DNA of 64,000 nt from Arthrobacter sp. OVS8. Its GTDB lineage: Bacteria > Actinomycetota > Actinomycetes > Actinomycetales > Micrococcaceae. Positions 8,858-19,057 of this stretch are shown here, one piece after another (within the stretch, counting starts at the first letter, position 1; the number at the start of each line of letters is the position of its first letter). Position numbers and translations under genes: made by a program. The stretch spans positions 3,906,001-3,970,000 of the forward strand of contig CP116670.1 of assembly GCA_028370155.1 (NCBI GenBank), in the 5' to 3' direction. A model generated the notes under the pieces. The model saw only the letters and a list, made by a program, of their open reading frames with translations, ran no database searches and was not told the DNA's origin.

Positions 8858-9493
8858 CTATCCCTGCAGCCGCAGCAGGCCGCCCGGGGTCAGGGCGGCG
8901 GCCACCTTCCGGTCGAATGACTCTGCCGGGATGCTGCCGGCGGGCAGCACCTCGGCGTCATACACGACGGCGGCCGTCGGCACCGGGGGCAACAGCCCGC
9001 CGTCGGACGCCAGGGGCCGCGACGGCAGGAGGGCGGCCAGCGCCGCCAGGAACTTGTCGTAGTACCCGCCGCCTTGACCGATCCGGTTACCGGAGAAGTC
9101 GACGGCGGTGGCCGGCAGGAAGATGCCGGTGGCGGAACGCATGACGGTTGTGTCGTGGCGTTCCCCTGCGGGCTCCTGGATCGGTGCGTAACGGCTCCGG
9201 ACGGATGCGGAGTCCGGCGTCCAGTACACCCAGCTCAGCGCCAGTTCGGGTTCGCAGACTGGAAGCAGGATGCGGTGCCCCGCTGCATGCAACGCTGTCA
9301 GCAGCGGCAACGTCGGTGGCTCGGCGCCGACGCCGAGATAAGCGGCGAAGGTGCCAGGTTTGCCGCCGGACAGTTCGGCCGCCCAGGCGACGCCATGCCG
9401 TGCGATGGCCTCCCCGGCGCTCTCCAGCCCGGCACGGGTCAGTGTGCCACGCCCTGTCCGGTGCCCGGCCCGGATTTCCGCTTTTGTCAGCAT
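8858..9493 (-). CDS. 5-formyltetrahydrofolate cyclo-ligase
   Basis: Converts 5-formyl-THF to 5,10-methenyl-THF with ATP, salvaging folate. The 211-residue protein is of normal length. Landmarks are the basic N-terminus (MLTKAEIRAGHR), the substrate-pocket LLPVCEPE, and the C-terminal ATP-binding signature GQGGGYYDKFLA. I chose the ATG at 9,493; the frame stays open upstream but the sequence there does not resemble the family. The gene is divergent from galU across 112 bases. Confidence 0.92.
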   Translation of the reverse strand: MLTKAEIRAGHRTGRGTLTRAGLESAGEAIARHGVAWAAELSGGKPGTFAAYLGVGAEPPTLPLLTALHAAGHRILLPVCEPELALSWVYWTPDSASVRSRYAPIQEPAGERHDTTVMRSATGIFLPATAVDFSGNRIGQGGGYYDKFLAALAALLPSRPLASDGGLLPPVPTAAVVYDAEVLPAGSIPAESFDRKVAAALTPGGLLRLQG

Positions 9494-9593
9494 GCTCCCT
9501 GGTTCCTCCGCCTCTTGTCGCTCCGCCGGGCGCGGCCCGGGAAACAGACCTTGTTCGACGGCCGAATGATTACCCAATGTTTGGTCCCTCCGT

Positions 9594-9599
9594 TAGATT
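9594..9599 (+). promoter_or_regulatory. -10 box of galU
   Basis: TAGATT ends six bases before the GTG start at 9,606, in the divergent region shared with the cyclo-ligase gene. A leaderless transcript is likely; no clear -35 is visible. Confidence 0.4.
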
Positions 9600-9605
9600 A
9601 GTCGA

Positions 9606-10523
9606 GTGACTACACTCAACACTCCCGTCCGCAAGGCCGTCATTCCCGCAGCCGGCCTCGGCACCAGGTTCCTTCCCGCCACCAAGGCCATGCCGAAGGA
9701 AATGCTTCCGGTCGTGGACAAGCCCGCCATCCAGTACGTCGTGGAGGAAGCCGTCAACGTCGGCCTCAACGACATCCTGATGATCACCGGACGCAACAAG
9801 CGCGCGCTGGAGGACCACTTCGACCGCGTTCCCGCCCTGGAAGCAACTCTTGAGGGCAAGGGAGACACCGCCAAACTGGAGTCCATCCAGGCGGCGAGCA
9901 ACCTGGGGGACATCCACTACGTGCGCCAGGGCGATCCCATGGGTCTGGGCCACGCCGTGCTCCGGGCCAAGCAGCACGTGGGCTACGAACCGTTCGCCGT
10001 CCTGCTGGGCGATGACCTCATCGATGCCCGCGACGAACTGCTCAGCACCATGATCGACGTCCAGGCCAAGACCGGCGGTTCGGTGGTTGCCCTGATCGAG
10101 GTGGACCCCTCCCAGATCAGCGCCTACGGCTGCGCCGACATCCAAGCCGTCAACGGCGAAGAGTACGTGCGCATCAACCACCTCGTTGAGAAGCCCGACG
10201 TCGACGATGCCCCGTCCAACCTCGCCGTCATCGGCCGCTACGTCCTCCACCCGGCGGTCTTCGAGGTCCTGGAACACACCGCACCCGGCCGCGGCGGCGA
10301 AATCCAGCTGACCGACGCCCTCCAGGAACTGGCCGCCGGCGAAGGCGAAGGCTACGGCGTGTACGGCGTTGTGTTCCGCGGCCGCCGCTACGACACCGGC
10401 GACAAGCTCAGCTACCTCAAGGCCTGTGTGCAGCTCGCCTGCGACAGCGAGGACCTGGGCCCCGGCCTGCGGGAATGGCTGCCCGAGTTCGCCGCCAGCC
10501 TCGCACCCAGCCTGACCAAGTAA
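9606..10523 (+). CDS. galU: UTP-glucose-1-phosphate uridylyltransferase
   Basis: Makes UDP-glucose from UTP and glucose-1-phosphate for cell envelope glycans and trehalose-type metabolism. The 305-residue intact frame begins VRKAVIPAAGLGTRFLPAT after a short leader, the nucleotidyltransferase signature, and continues with KAMPKEMLPVVDKP and the UDP-glucose site around VEKP. Length and sequence are typical. The GTG start lies directly behind a -10 box. Confidence 0.96.
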   Translation: MTTLNTPVRKAVIPAAGLGTRFLPATKAMPKEMLPVVDKPAIQYVVEEAVNVGLNDILMITGRNKRALEDHFDRVPALEATLEGKGDTAKLESIQAASNLGDIHYVRQGDPMGLGHAVLRAKQHVGYEPFAVLLGDDLIDARDELLSTMIDVQAKTGGSVVALIEVDPSQISAYGCADIQAVNGEEYVRINHLVEKPDVDDAPSNLAVIGRYVLHPAVFEVLEHTAPGRGGEIQLTDALQELAAGEGEGYGVYGVVFRGRRYDTGDKLSYLKACVQLACDSEDLGPGLREWLPEFAASLAPSLTK

Positions 10524-10528
10524 ATCCC

Positions 10529-11146
10529 GTGGGGGCAGCTTCAACTGGCCGGCGACCCTTGAGTGCGGCAACCTCGTGCTGCGCCCCATCCGGTACCGGG
10601 ACCGCAAGGAATGGACCGAGGTCCGTTCCCGCAACAGCGAGTGGCTGGCCCCTTGGGAAGCGTCCAACCCCGCCCCCGGCGGGGCCTCCCCGACTACCGC
10701 CAGATGGTGCGGTCCCTCAAGGCCCAGGCTGCGCAGGGAACCGCTCTGCCCTTCCTGATCACTGCCTGGACCCCGGTTTCCGGGAGCCTGTGATCGTGGG
10801 CCAACTGACGGTGTCGTCCATCGTGTGGGGATCGGCGATGATGGCCACCCTCGGTTACTGGGTGGACAAGGACCGTGCAGGGCAGGGTATTGCCCCGACG
10901 GCGGTGGCGCTGGCAACGGACTACTGCTTCCAGACCCTGGGCCTACACCGGATGGAAATCAACATCCGTCCGGAAAACGGGCCCAGCCTGCGGGTGGTGG
11001 AGAAACTCGGCTTCCGCGACGAGGGTTATCGGCCGCGGTTTCTGCACATCAACGGCCAGTGGGCCGATCACCGGACCTTCGCGCTGACGTCCGAAGAAGT
11101 GCCGGAGGGGCTTCTGGCGAGGTGGCAACGGAACCGCCACACGTAA
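10529..11146 (+). CDS. GNAT acetyltransferase, RimJ-like (three frame breaks)
   Basis: RimJ/RimL-type N-acetyltransferase, probably acting on a protein N-terminus or small molecule; substrate unknown. Three one-base repairs are needed: in the G run at 10,531-10,535, the G run at 10,679-10,683, and a C run near 10,772. The repaired 206-residue product reads LRPIRYRDRKEWTEVRSRN, then MVRSLKAQ, then the acetyl-CoA region DRAGQGIAPTAVALATDY and the conserved end LHRMEINIRPENGPSLRVVE. The gene starts six bases after galU, suggesting an operon. The GTG start falls in the broken run and is less certain. Confidence 0.82.
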   Translation: MGAASTGRRPLSAATSCCAPSGTGTARNGPRSVPATASGWPLGKRPTPPPAGPPRLPPDGAVPQGPGCAGNRSALPDHCLDPGFREPVIVGQLTVSSIVWGSAMMATLGYWVDKDRAGQGIAPTAVALATDYCFQTLGLHRMEINIRPENGPSLRVVEKLGFRDEGYRPRFLHINGQWADHRTFALTSEEVPEGLLARWQRNRHT

Positions 11147-11263
11147 GCGGTCAGACCCGTCCTGACCAGCACAGACGTTATCAATACAGTCAATTGACAC
11201 TTGTCCCGCGACACACCGGGGACAATGCGGCCCGGCGCCCTGCATTGCTCATACGGTTTTGAT

Positions 11264-12242
11264 GTGGACTTCCCTCTTAGCAGCTCTGTGATCCTTGTCA
11301 TTGCTGTTGCGCTCTGGATTGTGTGGGTAGCTCCCTACATTCTCCGGAACGGCCGCCACCAGCTGCAGCCCGCAGGTGAGTTCGTGGCGGACCTCATTGA
11401 TCCAGAAACAGCCCCGCAAGCCGGGTACGTCATGAAGATGGCGGCCCAGCAGGAGAAACCCATGACCCCTACCCAGTCCACCATGTCCGGCCCGGGAGCG
11501 TCCGGGGTCGACAGCGGCCGCCAGTCCGCATCCACCGGTCCGGCTTTCAAAATCCGCTGGGGCCGGTTGGCGCTGGCGCTGGCGGGTCTGCTCTCGCTGC
11601 TCACGGGACTCGTGTCCGCAGTTCTGCGGATCTTCGGCCCCGGTCCTCTGTGGCTGCCCGTTGTCGCGTTTCTCGGCGCCGCGTTCGCCGTCGTCGTGCT
11701 CCGCCGGCTCGCGGTCCGGGACCGCCGCCGCAAAATGAACGCCGCGTTTCGCTCGGCCATGAGCGCACCGGCGCGCCCGGCCCGGTCCGCCCCGGAGCGC
11801 ACGGCGCGTCTGGACCCGGCGGGGAGCCCCGCGAACGCGAGAGCCCGCTCTTTGACGCCCAGGCCGACGCCGCAGAGCGCACCCCGGCACCTAAGCCGCT
11901 GACCGCTCAGGAACTGCGCCAGGCAGCGCTGGCGGAAGCCGTAGCCTCGGGAGACACGTCCGTCCGCCGGACCGCGGATTTCCAGGCCGCCGAAGGATCC
12001 AGCTGGGAGCCGGTGGAGGTCCCCAAGCCCACCTACGTGGAGGCGCCGAAGGCCGAACGCGCCGCCCCTGAGCCGCTCGACCTGCCGGAAGCCCCGAAGG
12101 CCGTGGGGAAGCCGTCGCTCAAGCAGGGTCTCCCGCAGGCACCGGCCGGCACCGCCGGCCCGGACAGCGAGCAGAAGCCCTGGGCAAGGCCCAGAGCGCC
12201 CTGAGCAACTTGGACGATGTCCTGCAGCGACGCCGGGCCTGA
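11264..12242 (+). CDS. Hypothetical membrane protein with long hydrophilic tail (two frame breaks)
   Basis: Unrecognised protein of about 326 residues after two repairs (G run at 11,820-11,823 and C run at 12,178-12,180). An N-terminal helix (SSVILVIAVALWIVWVAPYI) and two central helices (residues about 105-145) are followed by a basic stretch and a long Ala/Pro/Glu-rich tail ending SALSNLDDVLQRRRA. The start is GTG 11,264, seven bases after TACGGT. The pattern (LRNGRHQ after the first helix, charged low-complexity tail) is familiar from actinobacterial hypothetical proteins, but I can give no function. Confidence 0.68.
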
Positions 12243-12254
12243 ATTTTTCCGTCG

Positions 12255-12290
12255 AGCCCCGGGCAGCCAGTTATGGCCGCCCGGGGCTTT
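12255..12290 (+). terminator. Terminator hairpin
   Basis: Ten-base stem AGCCCCGGGC (12,255-12,264) pairing with GCCCGGGGCT (12,279-12,288), followed by TT. It lies 12 bases after the repaired stop of the hypothetical membrane protein gene. Confidence 0.85.
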
Positions 12291-12406
12291 GCTGTGTCCG
12301 GACGCCGGTGACCGTCAGATCAGTGCGGGCCACTTAGTACCCGCCCATTAGAATCCGGCCCGCTCGGGGCGACCGGAAATCGGGCACAGCCGGGTAGCCT
12401 CAGGGC

Positions 12407-13206
12407 ATGACAAGAATTTGTGTTGCGGGCGGAACCGGCCAGGTAGGCGGCGAAGTGGTGCGGAGGGCCCTCGCGGGCGGGCACAGTGTGGCAGCCCTCT
12501 GCCGGCATCCGCTGCCCGCCGGCGCCCCGGCCAGGGTCGACGACGCGGAGTACTTCGCGGCCGACGTCACCACCGGCGAGGGGCTCGCCGCGGCACTGGC
12601 CGGGGCCGACGTCGTGATCGACTGCCTGGAGGGGCGCTCCGGGAAAGACCTGAAGAACTTCGCCGACGGCGGTGCCCGGCTTCTCGCCGCTGCCCAGGAC
12701 GCCGACGTCTCCCGCGCAGTGATGCTGTCCATCGTCAATTGCGACCGGAGCAGCTTCGGCTACTACACCTCGAAGGCGGCCAAGGAACAGGTCTATGAGC
12801 GGTCCGGGCTGGACACTGTCGTGGTCCGGGCGACGCAGTTCCACTCCCTGCTGGCTGCCATGTTCGGGGCCGCTCGAAACTGCGGATCATTCCGACGGTC
12901 AAGGGTGCCCGGTTCCAGCCGATCGCGCCCGGCGACGTCGCCGCTGCCCTGCTTGAGGCGGCGCTGGAACCGCCCGCGGACGTGCGGCACAGCGTCCGTA
13001 CCATCGGCGGGCCCGAGATCCAGGACATGGAGGAGTTCGCCCGGCAGTGGAGGGCCGTCACCGGTTCCCGCGGCCGCCTGGTGCGGCTGCCGCTGCCGGG
13101 TGCCATGGGAAACTACCTGCGTGCCGGGCTGAACCTGGTACCCGAGGAACGCCACGCCGGTGAGACATTCAGCGGCTGGCTGGCAAAGAACGCGGATAGT
13201 TTGTAG
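12407..13206 (+). CDS. NmrA-like NAD(P)-binding protein (one frame break)
   Basis: Atypical short-chain dehydrogenase/NmrA-like protein, about 266 residues. The Rossmann motif GGTGQVGGEV lies at residues 8-17, and YYTSK near residue 125 resembles the SDR YxxxK. A missing A in the AAA run at about 12,877 splits it; the repaired join reads FGAARKLRIIPTVKGARFQPI. The C-terminal part (GGPEIQDMEEFARQW) is typical of these proteins. A TAGCCT -10 box sits seven bases before the ATG. Substrate unknown. A hairpin follows the stop. Confidence 0.82.
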
Positions 13207-13219
13207 CCTAGGGACACCG

Positions 13220-13249
13220 GCAACGCCGTGCCTTCGGGAACGGCGTTGC
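13220..13249 (+). terminator. Hairpin between NmrA-like gene and tRNA-Ala
   Basis: GCAACGCCG (13,220-13,228) pairs with CGGCGTTGC (13,241-13,249), a nine-base stem ending three bases before the tRNA. It would end the upstream transcript immediately before the tRNA gene. Confidence 0.7.
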
Positions 13250-13252
13250 TTC

Positions 13253-13325
13253 GGGGCTATAGCTCAGTTGGTAGAGCGCTTCGTTCGCATCGAAGAGGTC
13301 AGGAGTTCGAATCTCCTTAGCTCCA
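13253..13325 (+). tRNA. tRNA-Ala (anticodon CGC)
   Basis: A 73-base cloverleaf. The acceptor GGGGCTA pairs with TAGCTCC (one G-U), the D arm is GCTC/GAGC, and the anticodon stem CTTCG/CGAAG encloses TTCGCAT with anticodon CGC at 13,286-13,288, decoding GCG. The T arm has GTTCGAATC. The discriminator base is A and CCA is not encoded. Confidence 0.97.
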
Positions 13326-13499
13326 CAGACTCCAAGGGTTTTAAGACCCTCGACCCCGCGGGCTTGACCAGGAATTAGTCCGGACTGAGACCCACGAAAT
13401 GCGCGCCCGGCACGGCGCGACACCCGGTGCTATCTTCCCGCGCCGCCGGTAGGTTACGATTTCCGCAACCGGGCAAAGCCGGCAAAATATTGGGGAAAA

Positions 13500-14294
13500 T
13501 TGTACGCGAAAGTTCTTGGGGCCGTGCTCGGCCTCGGCATCATCAGCGGCGCCATCGTGGCAGCCGCACCGGCCCAGGCTGCCACAGTCGGCGGCGTGTC
13601 CGTTCCCGCTCCCGCACAGTCGCCGCCTTTGGGCATGGCGACAGCGATCAGCCGCGTCGCCGTCCAGTACAACCTCGGCTCGCCGCTGGGTCTGACGGTT
13701 ACCGGGCTGAAGGACGGGGGCGCGTACCGGCAGTACCAGCGCGGCTTCGTCGTCTACTCGCCGGCGACGGGCGCGCAGGTCTCCCGCGGCGCGATCCGGA
13801 CCGCCTACGCCAAGCTCGGCTACGAAAAAGGCCGCTTGGGCTACCCGACGTCCGGTGAGCTGCTCAGCGCCAACAAGACCAGCACCTACCAGCGCTATCA
13901 GCACGGCACGATCGTCTGGAACGCCACGGCCGGCGCCCACGCCATTTTCGGGGCCATCGGCACCAAATGGGTGGCCGCGGGCGGCGCCAACGGGAGCCTG
14001 GGGTACCCTACATCTGACGAAACCGGCCTCAATGGCCGCGGAGCGTCCCAGTCCTTCCAGGGCGGCACCGTCGTGTGGTCGTCCTTTACCGGCGCCCACA
14101 TCATGAAAGGAGCCATCCGTACCGCGTGGATCAAGAACGGCGCGCAGACCGGACAGCTGGGCTACCCCGTCACCGACGAGCTGGCGCCTCCTCTCGGAGG
14201 CGTCATCCAGATGTTCGAAGGCGGCACATCCATCACCTGGACCGCCAAGGCTGGAGCCGTAGTCAACCCCGGAGTGCCGCACTCGAACATCTGA
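13500..14294 (+). CDS. Secreted LGFP-repeat protein
   Basis: A 264-residue exported protein. A signal peptide (AKVLGAVLGLGIISGAIVAA, cleavage after APAQA) is followed by tandem LGFP-type repeats of about 52 residues, each with a G-x-LGYP motif (GRLGYPTS, GSLGYPTS, GQLGYPVT) and preceded by conserved IVWN/VVWS strands. LGFP repeats occur in actinobacterial cell-wall proteins and are thought to anchor to or bind the envelope. The start is TTG at 13,500, since no ATG or GTG precedes the signal peptide in frame. A strong terminator follows. Confidence 0.87.
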   Translation: MYAKVLGAVLGLGIISGAIVAAAPAQAATVGGVSVPAPAQSPPLGMATAISRVAVQYNLGSPLGLTVTGLKDGGAYRQYQRGFVVYSPATGAQVSRGAIRTAYAKLGYEKGRLGYPTSGELLSANKTSTYQRYQHGTIVWNATAGAHAIFGAIGTKWVAAGGANGSLGYPTSDETGLNGRGASQSFQGGTVVWSSFTGAHIMKGAIRTAWIKNGAQTGQLGYPVTDELAPPLGGVIQMFEGGTSITWTAKAGAVVNPGVPHSNI

Positions 14295-14329
14295 CAAACC
14301 GGGCACAGCATCTGGCCTAACGGCCGCGG

Positions 14330-14363
14330 AAATCCCCGCAGACAGCAGGATCTGCGGGGATTT
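14330..14363 (+). terminator. Terminator after LGFP-repeat gene
   Basis: Perfect 11-bp stem, AAATCCCCGCA (14,330-14,340) with TGCGGGGATTT (14,353-14,363), followed by TCTCTT. It is 36 bases after the stop codon. Confidence 0.9.
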
Positions 14364-14494
14364 CTCTTGTGCCGGGTAGACGTCCGCCAGCGACAAGGGC
14401 ACTCCCGCTCTGCCCTGTGGAATGCACGCAGGACTACCACGAACCGCTGCCAGATCTCCACGGACAGGACTTTCGGCATCTGTAGGCTGTGCTC

Positions 14495-14895
14495 ATGACG
14501 TCACCGCAGATCTATGTCAGTTTTCCCGGCACGGCGCGTGAAGCACTTGGCTTCTACGCGGACGTTTTCGGCGGAGAGCTCTCGTTGTACACGTACGAGG
14601 AGTTCAGCCGCAGCGACGGCCCGCCGGACGCCATTGCGCACGGAGTGCTCGCCGGCGTGGTTGCTTTGGCGGGATCGGATGCGGCAGCAGGCCAGGCAAC
14701 CGTCCGGTTCGAAGGCCTCATGCTTTCGTTGCTGGGCACCGCCGAACCGGCAGTTCTTCACGAGTGGTTCGACAGACTCGCTGATGGCGGCCGGGTGATC
14801 GACCCCTGGCCCCGAAGCCCTGGGGCGCTTCGGACGGCCAAGTCATGGACCGGCACGGACTTCACTGGCTCATCGGATACGAACCCGCGCCCTGA
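14495..14895 (+). CDS. VOC family (PhnB/glyoxalase-like) protein (one frame break)
   Basis: A 133-residue vicinal-oxygen-chelate protein of the PhnB-like type. It has the usual beginning (PQIYVSFPGTAREALGFYAD, FGGEL) and after repair the usual end, GQVMDRHGLHWLIGYEPAP. The break is a missing C in the CCCC run at about 14,803-14,806. No metal ligands can be assigned with confidence and the substrate is unknown. TAGGCT at 14,483-14,488 lies just before the ATG, so the transcript is probably leaderless. Confidence 0.82.
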
Positions 14896-14942
14896 GCGAC
14901 AAAACAGGTGCCCGCGTCCGGGGTGAGGCTTAGGCTGAACGC

Positions 14943-15452
14943 ATGACGCCGGCACCCTCCCCGACTCCCGTCCCCGTCGAGGTCTTCGTCCACTCCGGCC
15001 CGGCCGAGTGGTGGCAGATCCTCGCCGCACTGGGTCCCCTTGCCGTTCTGGTTGGCGCCGGCATCGCCGGGTTCATCGGCTGGACTACCCTGCAGCAGAG
15101 GGCGGTGGCGGACAACCGTGCCGAGTGGTGGAAACGGACGGAGTGGGCGCTGGATGCCGTCTATTCGGGGGACAGGAAGCGGGGCACGGTGGGGCTGAAG
15201 GTCCTCTGGGTGCTTGGTGAAAGCGAGCTGGCCGGCAGCGGAGAGCTGGCGGTCCTTGAAGCCGCCTGGGAGGAGCCCCTCAACGACGCCGAAAGGCATC
15301 TCGCCGTCGAAGGCCTGACGGCGCGTGCCCCCGGGGCCGTCGACAAGGACCAACGCGCGATGGAAGTCGCCGCCGCGCGGCTGCGAACACTCACCGACCG
15401 TCGCCTCGGCAAGCAGACCCCGGAATGGGTCACGACGCTGGCGGCGGAGTAG
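14943..15452 (+). CDS. Hypothetical single-helix membrane protein
   Basis: A 169-residue protein of unknown function with an intact frame. One membrane helix (ILAALGPLAVLVGAGIAGFI) follows a short Pro/Thr-rich exterior segment. The cytoplasmic part contains NRAEWWKRTEWALDAV and ends in a helical, charged region. The EWWKR motif after one helix recurs in actinobacterial hypothetical proteins, from memory. A TAGGCT -10 box lies a few bases before the ATG. Confidence 0.7.
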   Translation: MTPAPSPTPVPVEVFVHSGPAEWWQILAALGPLAVLVGAGIAGFIGWTTLQQRAVADNRAEWWKRTEWALDAVYSGDRKRGTVGLKVLWVLGESELAGSGELAVLEAAWEEPLNDAERHLAVEGLTARAPGAVDKDQRAMEVAAARLRTLTDRRLGKQTPEWVTTLAAE

Positions 15453-15495
15453 CCCCGCGGCCCCGGATATCCTGTCCTATGACACGAGGAGAATC

Positions 15496-15962
15496 ATGAC
15501 CACCCTGAAAGAACGCCTGCACGCCGACGTCGTCAGCCACATGAAGGACCGCAACAAGATCGCCCTCACCACGGTGCGCAATGTCCTGGGCGAAATAGAA
15601 ACGCGGGAGAAATCCGGCAAGACTCCGATCGTGCTGGACGACGCCCAGGTGACGTCCCTGCTCCAGAAGGAAGCAGCCAAGCGCCGCGATACCGCCCGCA
15701 TCTACACCGAGGCGGGGAGTCGGAGCGGGCCGCAGCCGAAATCGCGGAAGCCGAAATCATCGAAGCCTACCTGCCGAAGGCACTGACGGCGGCGGAAGTG
15801 GAGGCGATCGTCGACGAGGTCATCAGTTCCCTCACGGCCGACGGAACCGAACTGACCATGCGTCAACTGGGCGCGGTGATGAAGCCTGTGACCGCCAAGG
15901 TCGCCGGCCGCTTCGACGGCAAGGCCGTCAGCGAGATCGTCCGCAGTCGCATCGCGCCCTAG
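15496..15962 (+). CDS. GatB/YqeY domain protein (one frame break)
   Basis: A 155-residue stand-alone YqeY protein, related to the tail domain of the GatB amidotransferase subunit; its role is uncertain, possibly tRNA-related. The family start MTTLKERLHADVVSHMK and the end VTAKVAGRFDGKAVSEIV are both clear, but in different frames; one missing G in the GGGG run at 15,715-15,718 explains the shift (TEAGESERAAAEIAEAEIIE). An AGGAG site precedes the ATG. Confidence 0.92.
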
Positions 15963-16125
15963 GGAAGCGCATCCGGACCCGTGGCCGATGGGCACCAGCA
16001 CCCGCCTGTATCCTGAGTAGGTACGCCGGTGGCAGCATCCGGCGTCGCGGAATCCCGCCGTAACCGTCAGTCTCCGATCAGCCTCCCTCGGACTCTGGGA
16101 TTGGAACTCTCTTATCGCTACCGCC

Positions 16126-17303
16126 GTGCCGGGCCCCGTGGGCATCCCTGCGCCCGCCTCCAAACCTCCGCAGGCAGCCGCAGCGGATGAACCGGCCGTC
16201 GTCAGGTGGGCCGAGGCCGGCCACAGCAGGACGGCTCGATGGCGGTCGGCGAACGGACGGCCCGCACCCGCACGGATCGAAGTGGTCACCGACTCCCTGA
16301 CGGCCGACGAGGCACACCGGATGGCGTCCCAGGGCATCGCGATGCTCTGGCAGGGTGACTTCCACAATGCCCGGCAGATCCTCAACGCCATGGACCGGCG
16401 GCTGGGTACGGGGAAGAAAAAGGTCGCGGACACCCCGGCCGATGAGTTCTATCGGCACCGCCAGGCCCGCTCGCACCGCGCGCGCATGCTCGGCCTTTTG
16501 CTGATCCCGATTGATCCGGGCCCGGTGGTGCCCCTGCGGCGTTCCCCGACATCCAGGAGGCCGCCGCGGAAGCCTATGGGGACATCGGCGAACCTTCGAT
16601 TGTGTCCCTCCACGAGCTTGTCGGGGCAATCGGCGCCCACCAGTGGCGAAAGAACGGCGTCTACGTCGAGGCCCTGCAGGACCGCATCCATCCGCACTAC
16701 GGCACGTTCTTCCCGACCCGCAGCGAGTATGTCGACCTGGTGGCCGCCGCTCCGCTGCCTTCTGACACACTGGCGTTCGACGTCGGGACGGGCACCGGCG
16801 TGCTCGCTGCCGTTCTGGCCCGCCGCGGCGTCAAACGTGTGGTGGCCACCGACAATGAACCTCGCGCGATTGCCTGCGCCACAGAGAACTTCCGGCATCT
16901 GGGCGTCCAGGACCGGGCGGAGGCGGTCCTGGCCGACATGTTCCCGGCGGGCCGGGCACCGCTCGTCGTATGCAATCCTCCGTGGATTCCGGCCACCCCG
17001 CACTCCTCGCTGGATAACGCCGTGTACGACCCCGGCAGCAGGATGCTGTTCCGGTTCCTGACCGAGCTCTCCGGCCACCTGGAGCCGGGCGGTGAGGGCT
17101 GGCTGGTCCTCTCGGATCTTGCCGAGCACCTGGGCCTGCGGACCCGTGACCAGCTGCTGGGCGCCATCGACTCCGCCGGGCTGAACGTGCTGGACCGGCT
17201 CGACACCCGGCCAACCCACCCCAAGGCATCCGACCGCAACGATCCCTTGTTCGCGGCGCGGGCGGCCGAGGTCACCTCACTGTGGCGGCTCGCCGTCCGC
17301 TAG
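16126..17303 (+). CDS. Class I SAM-dependent methyltransferase, HemK/PrmC-like (one frame break)
   Basis: About 392 residues. The C-terminal half is a Rossmann methyltransferase: FDVGTGTGVLAAVLAR (motif I), ATDNEPRAIACA (motif II), and NPPWIP (motif IV), the NPPY/W signature of N-methyltransferases acting on glutamine, adenine or similar amides. The N-terminal 150 residues hold a helical region (EAHRMASQGIAMLWQGDFHN) not seen in PrmC. A missing G near 16,540 splits the two parts. The GTG at 16,126 is a likely leaderless start. The substrate is unknown; prmC itself is usually next to prfA, which is not here. Confidence 0.8.
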
Positions 17304-17363
17304 CGTCCCGCTCCGCCTCCCGCATCAATGCCTTTCCCCGCCTAACTTGAGAGATTCAAACTC

Positions 17364-18954
17364 ATGAGCCTGATCCGACTGCAAGACGTCAGCGTGCGCT
17401 TCGACAACACCCAGATCCTCCGGGAAGCGTTCTTCCGCCTCGAAGCGGGGACCGGGTGGGCCTGATCGGCAAGAACGGTTCCGGCAAGACCACCATCCTC
17501 AAGCTGGTCCTCGACCAGGTGGCACCGGACACGGGCACCGTCACCCTGGAACCGGGGACCAAGGTGGGCTACTTCTCGCAGTTCTCCGAACTCGACGGGG
17601 ACGCCACGATTCTTGAAGTCCTGGACGGGCTGTTTTCGGAGATCAAGGCCGTCGAAGCCGAACTGGCCGCCATCGACGCGGCCATCGCAGCCGATCCCGC
17701 GGATACCGAACTCGACCGGCTCATCGGCCGGCAGGCTGAGCTGTTCGCGGACATGGAACGACTCGACGGCTGGGACTACCCGCGGCGCATCGACACGGTC
17801 CTGACGACCCTGGGCTTCGATGAGGCCCACCGCACGTGCGCGATCGACGAACTGTCGGGCGGCTGGCGCAACCGTGCAGCCCTCGCCAAGATCCTCCTCG
17901 AGGTCCCCGACGTGCTGCTGCTGGACGAGCCCACGAACTTCCTGGACGTGGCCGGCGTCGAATGGCTCGAAAGCTGGTTCCGGGACTTCAAGGGCGCCGC
18001 GATCATCGTCTCGCACGACCGGAAGTTCCTCGACGCCGTCGTGACCCGGATCATTGAGGTGGAGAACTTCCACCTGCATGAATACCCGGGCAATTTCGGC
18101 GAATACGTCGTCCAGAAGCAGTTCCGCCTTAAAGCCTGGAGCAGCAGTTCGTGCACGAATCCGAGCTCCTGGCCTTCGAAGCCGAAGGGATCGCCGATCG
18201 CCGCGAAGCGGCCAAGGCGGCCAGCCGCGGGCTGGGCAACCAGCTGGCCAAGATCAAGAAGTCCCGCACGCCCCGCCCCGTCGACCAGATCGTCACCGAG
18301 ATCTATGGCGGCCTGCACGTCAAGGACGTCCTCTGCCGCGTGGAGGGACTGGGCAAGTCCTACGGGGAGAAGCTGCTGTTCGACGATCTGAGCTTCGAGA
18401 TCCGCCGCGGCAACCGGATCGTGGTCCTCGGCTCCAACGGCAGCGGCAAGTCCACTCTCCTGAAGGTGCTGACGGGAGAAGAACAGCCCGACACCGGCGA
18501 CGTGGCCTGGGCCAAGGGACCCGGCTTCGTCTCCTACAACCAGATGCTGGCGGACCTCGACGACGCCGACACCGTGTCCCACGCGGTCAACGCGCTGCCC
18601 GACAGCCTGGCGTTCAGCGCTACCAGGAAGTCCGTCAACCGGTTCCTCGCGATGTTCCAGTTCTCCGAGGCGGACCTCAAACAGAAAATCGGCAACCTGT
18701 CCGGCGGGCAGAAGGCACGCGTCGCCATGGCGCAGTGCCTCCTGTCCGGCGCCTCGGTCCTGTTGCTGGATGAGCCCACCAACCACCTGGACATGTCCAG
18801 CACCCAGGTCATGGAACGCGCGCTGGTGCACTTCCCGGGCGCCGTCGTGGTGGTCAGCCACGACCGGTTCTTCAGCGAAAAAATAGCCAACCGCCACCTC
18901 GTGTTCGGCGCTGTCGGCGCGGCCCCCGGGGAAATCGACGTCCGGGCCGCCTAA
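17364..18954 (+). CDS. ABC-F family ATPase (two frame breaks)
   Basis: A soluble 530-residue double ATPase of the ABC-F class, which acts on ribosomes, for example in translation control or antibiotic protection. Domain 1 has GLIGKNGSGKTT, ELSGGWRNRAALAK and LLLDEPTNFLD; domain 2 has VLGSNGSGKSTLLK, NLSGGQKARVAMAQ and LLLDEPTNHLD. No membrane domain is present. The linker (KALEQQFVHESELLAFEAEG) spans a break at 18,136 (CCC read as CC); another break is in the G run at 17,447-17,450. Which ABC-F subfamily it belongs to cannot be settled here. Confidence 0.92.
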
Positions 18955-19057
18955 GGGCGGTCAGCCCAGGCCGGCAGTGAACTCAAATCGACGACGGCGT
19001 CGTCCGGAGAGTGCGAGGGCAGCCCTCCGCGCGCTGTCCCCGCGGGATAATGGAAGC

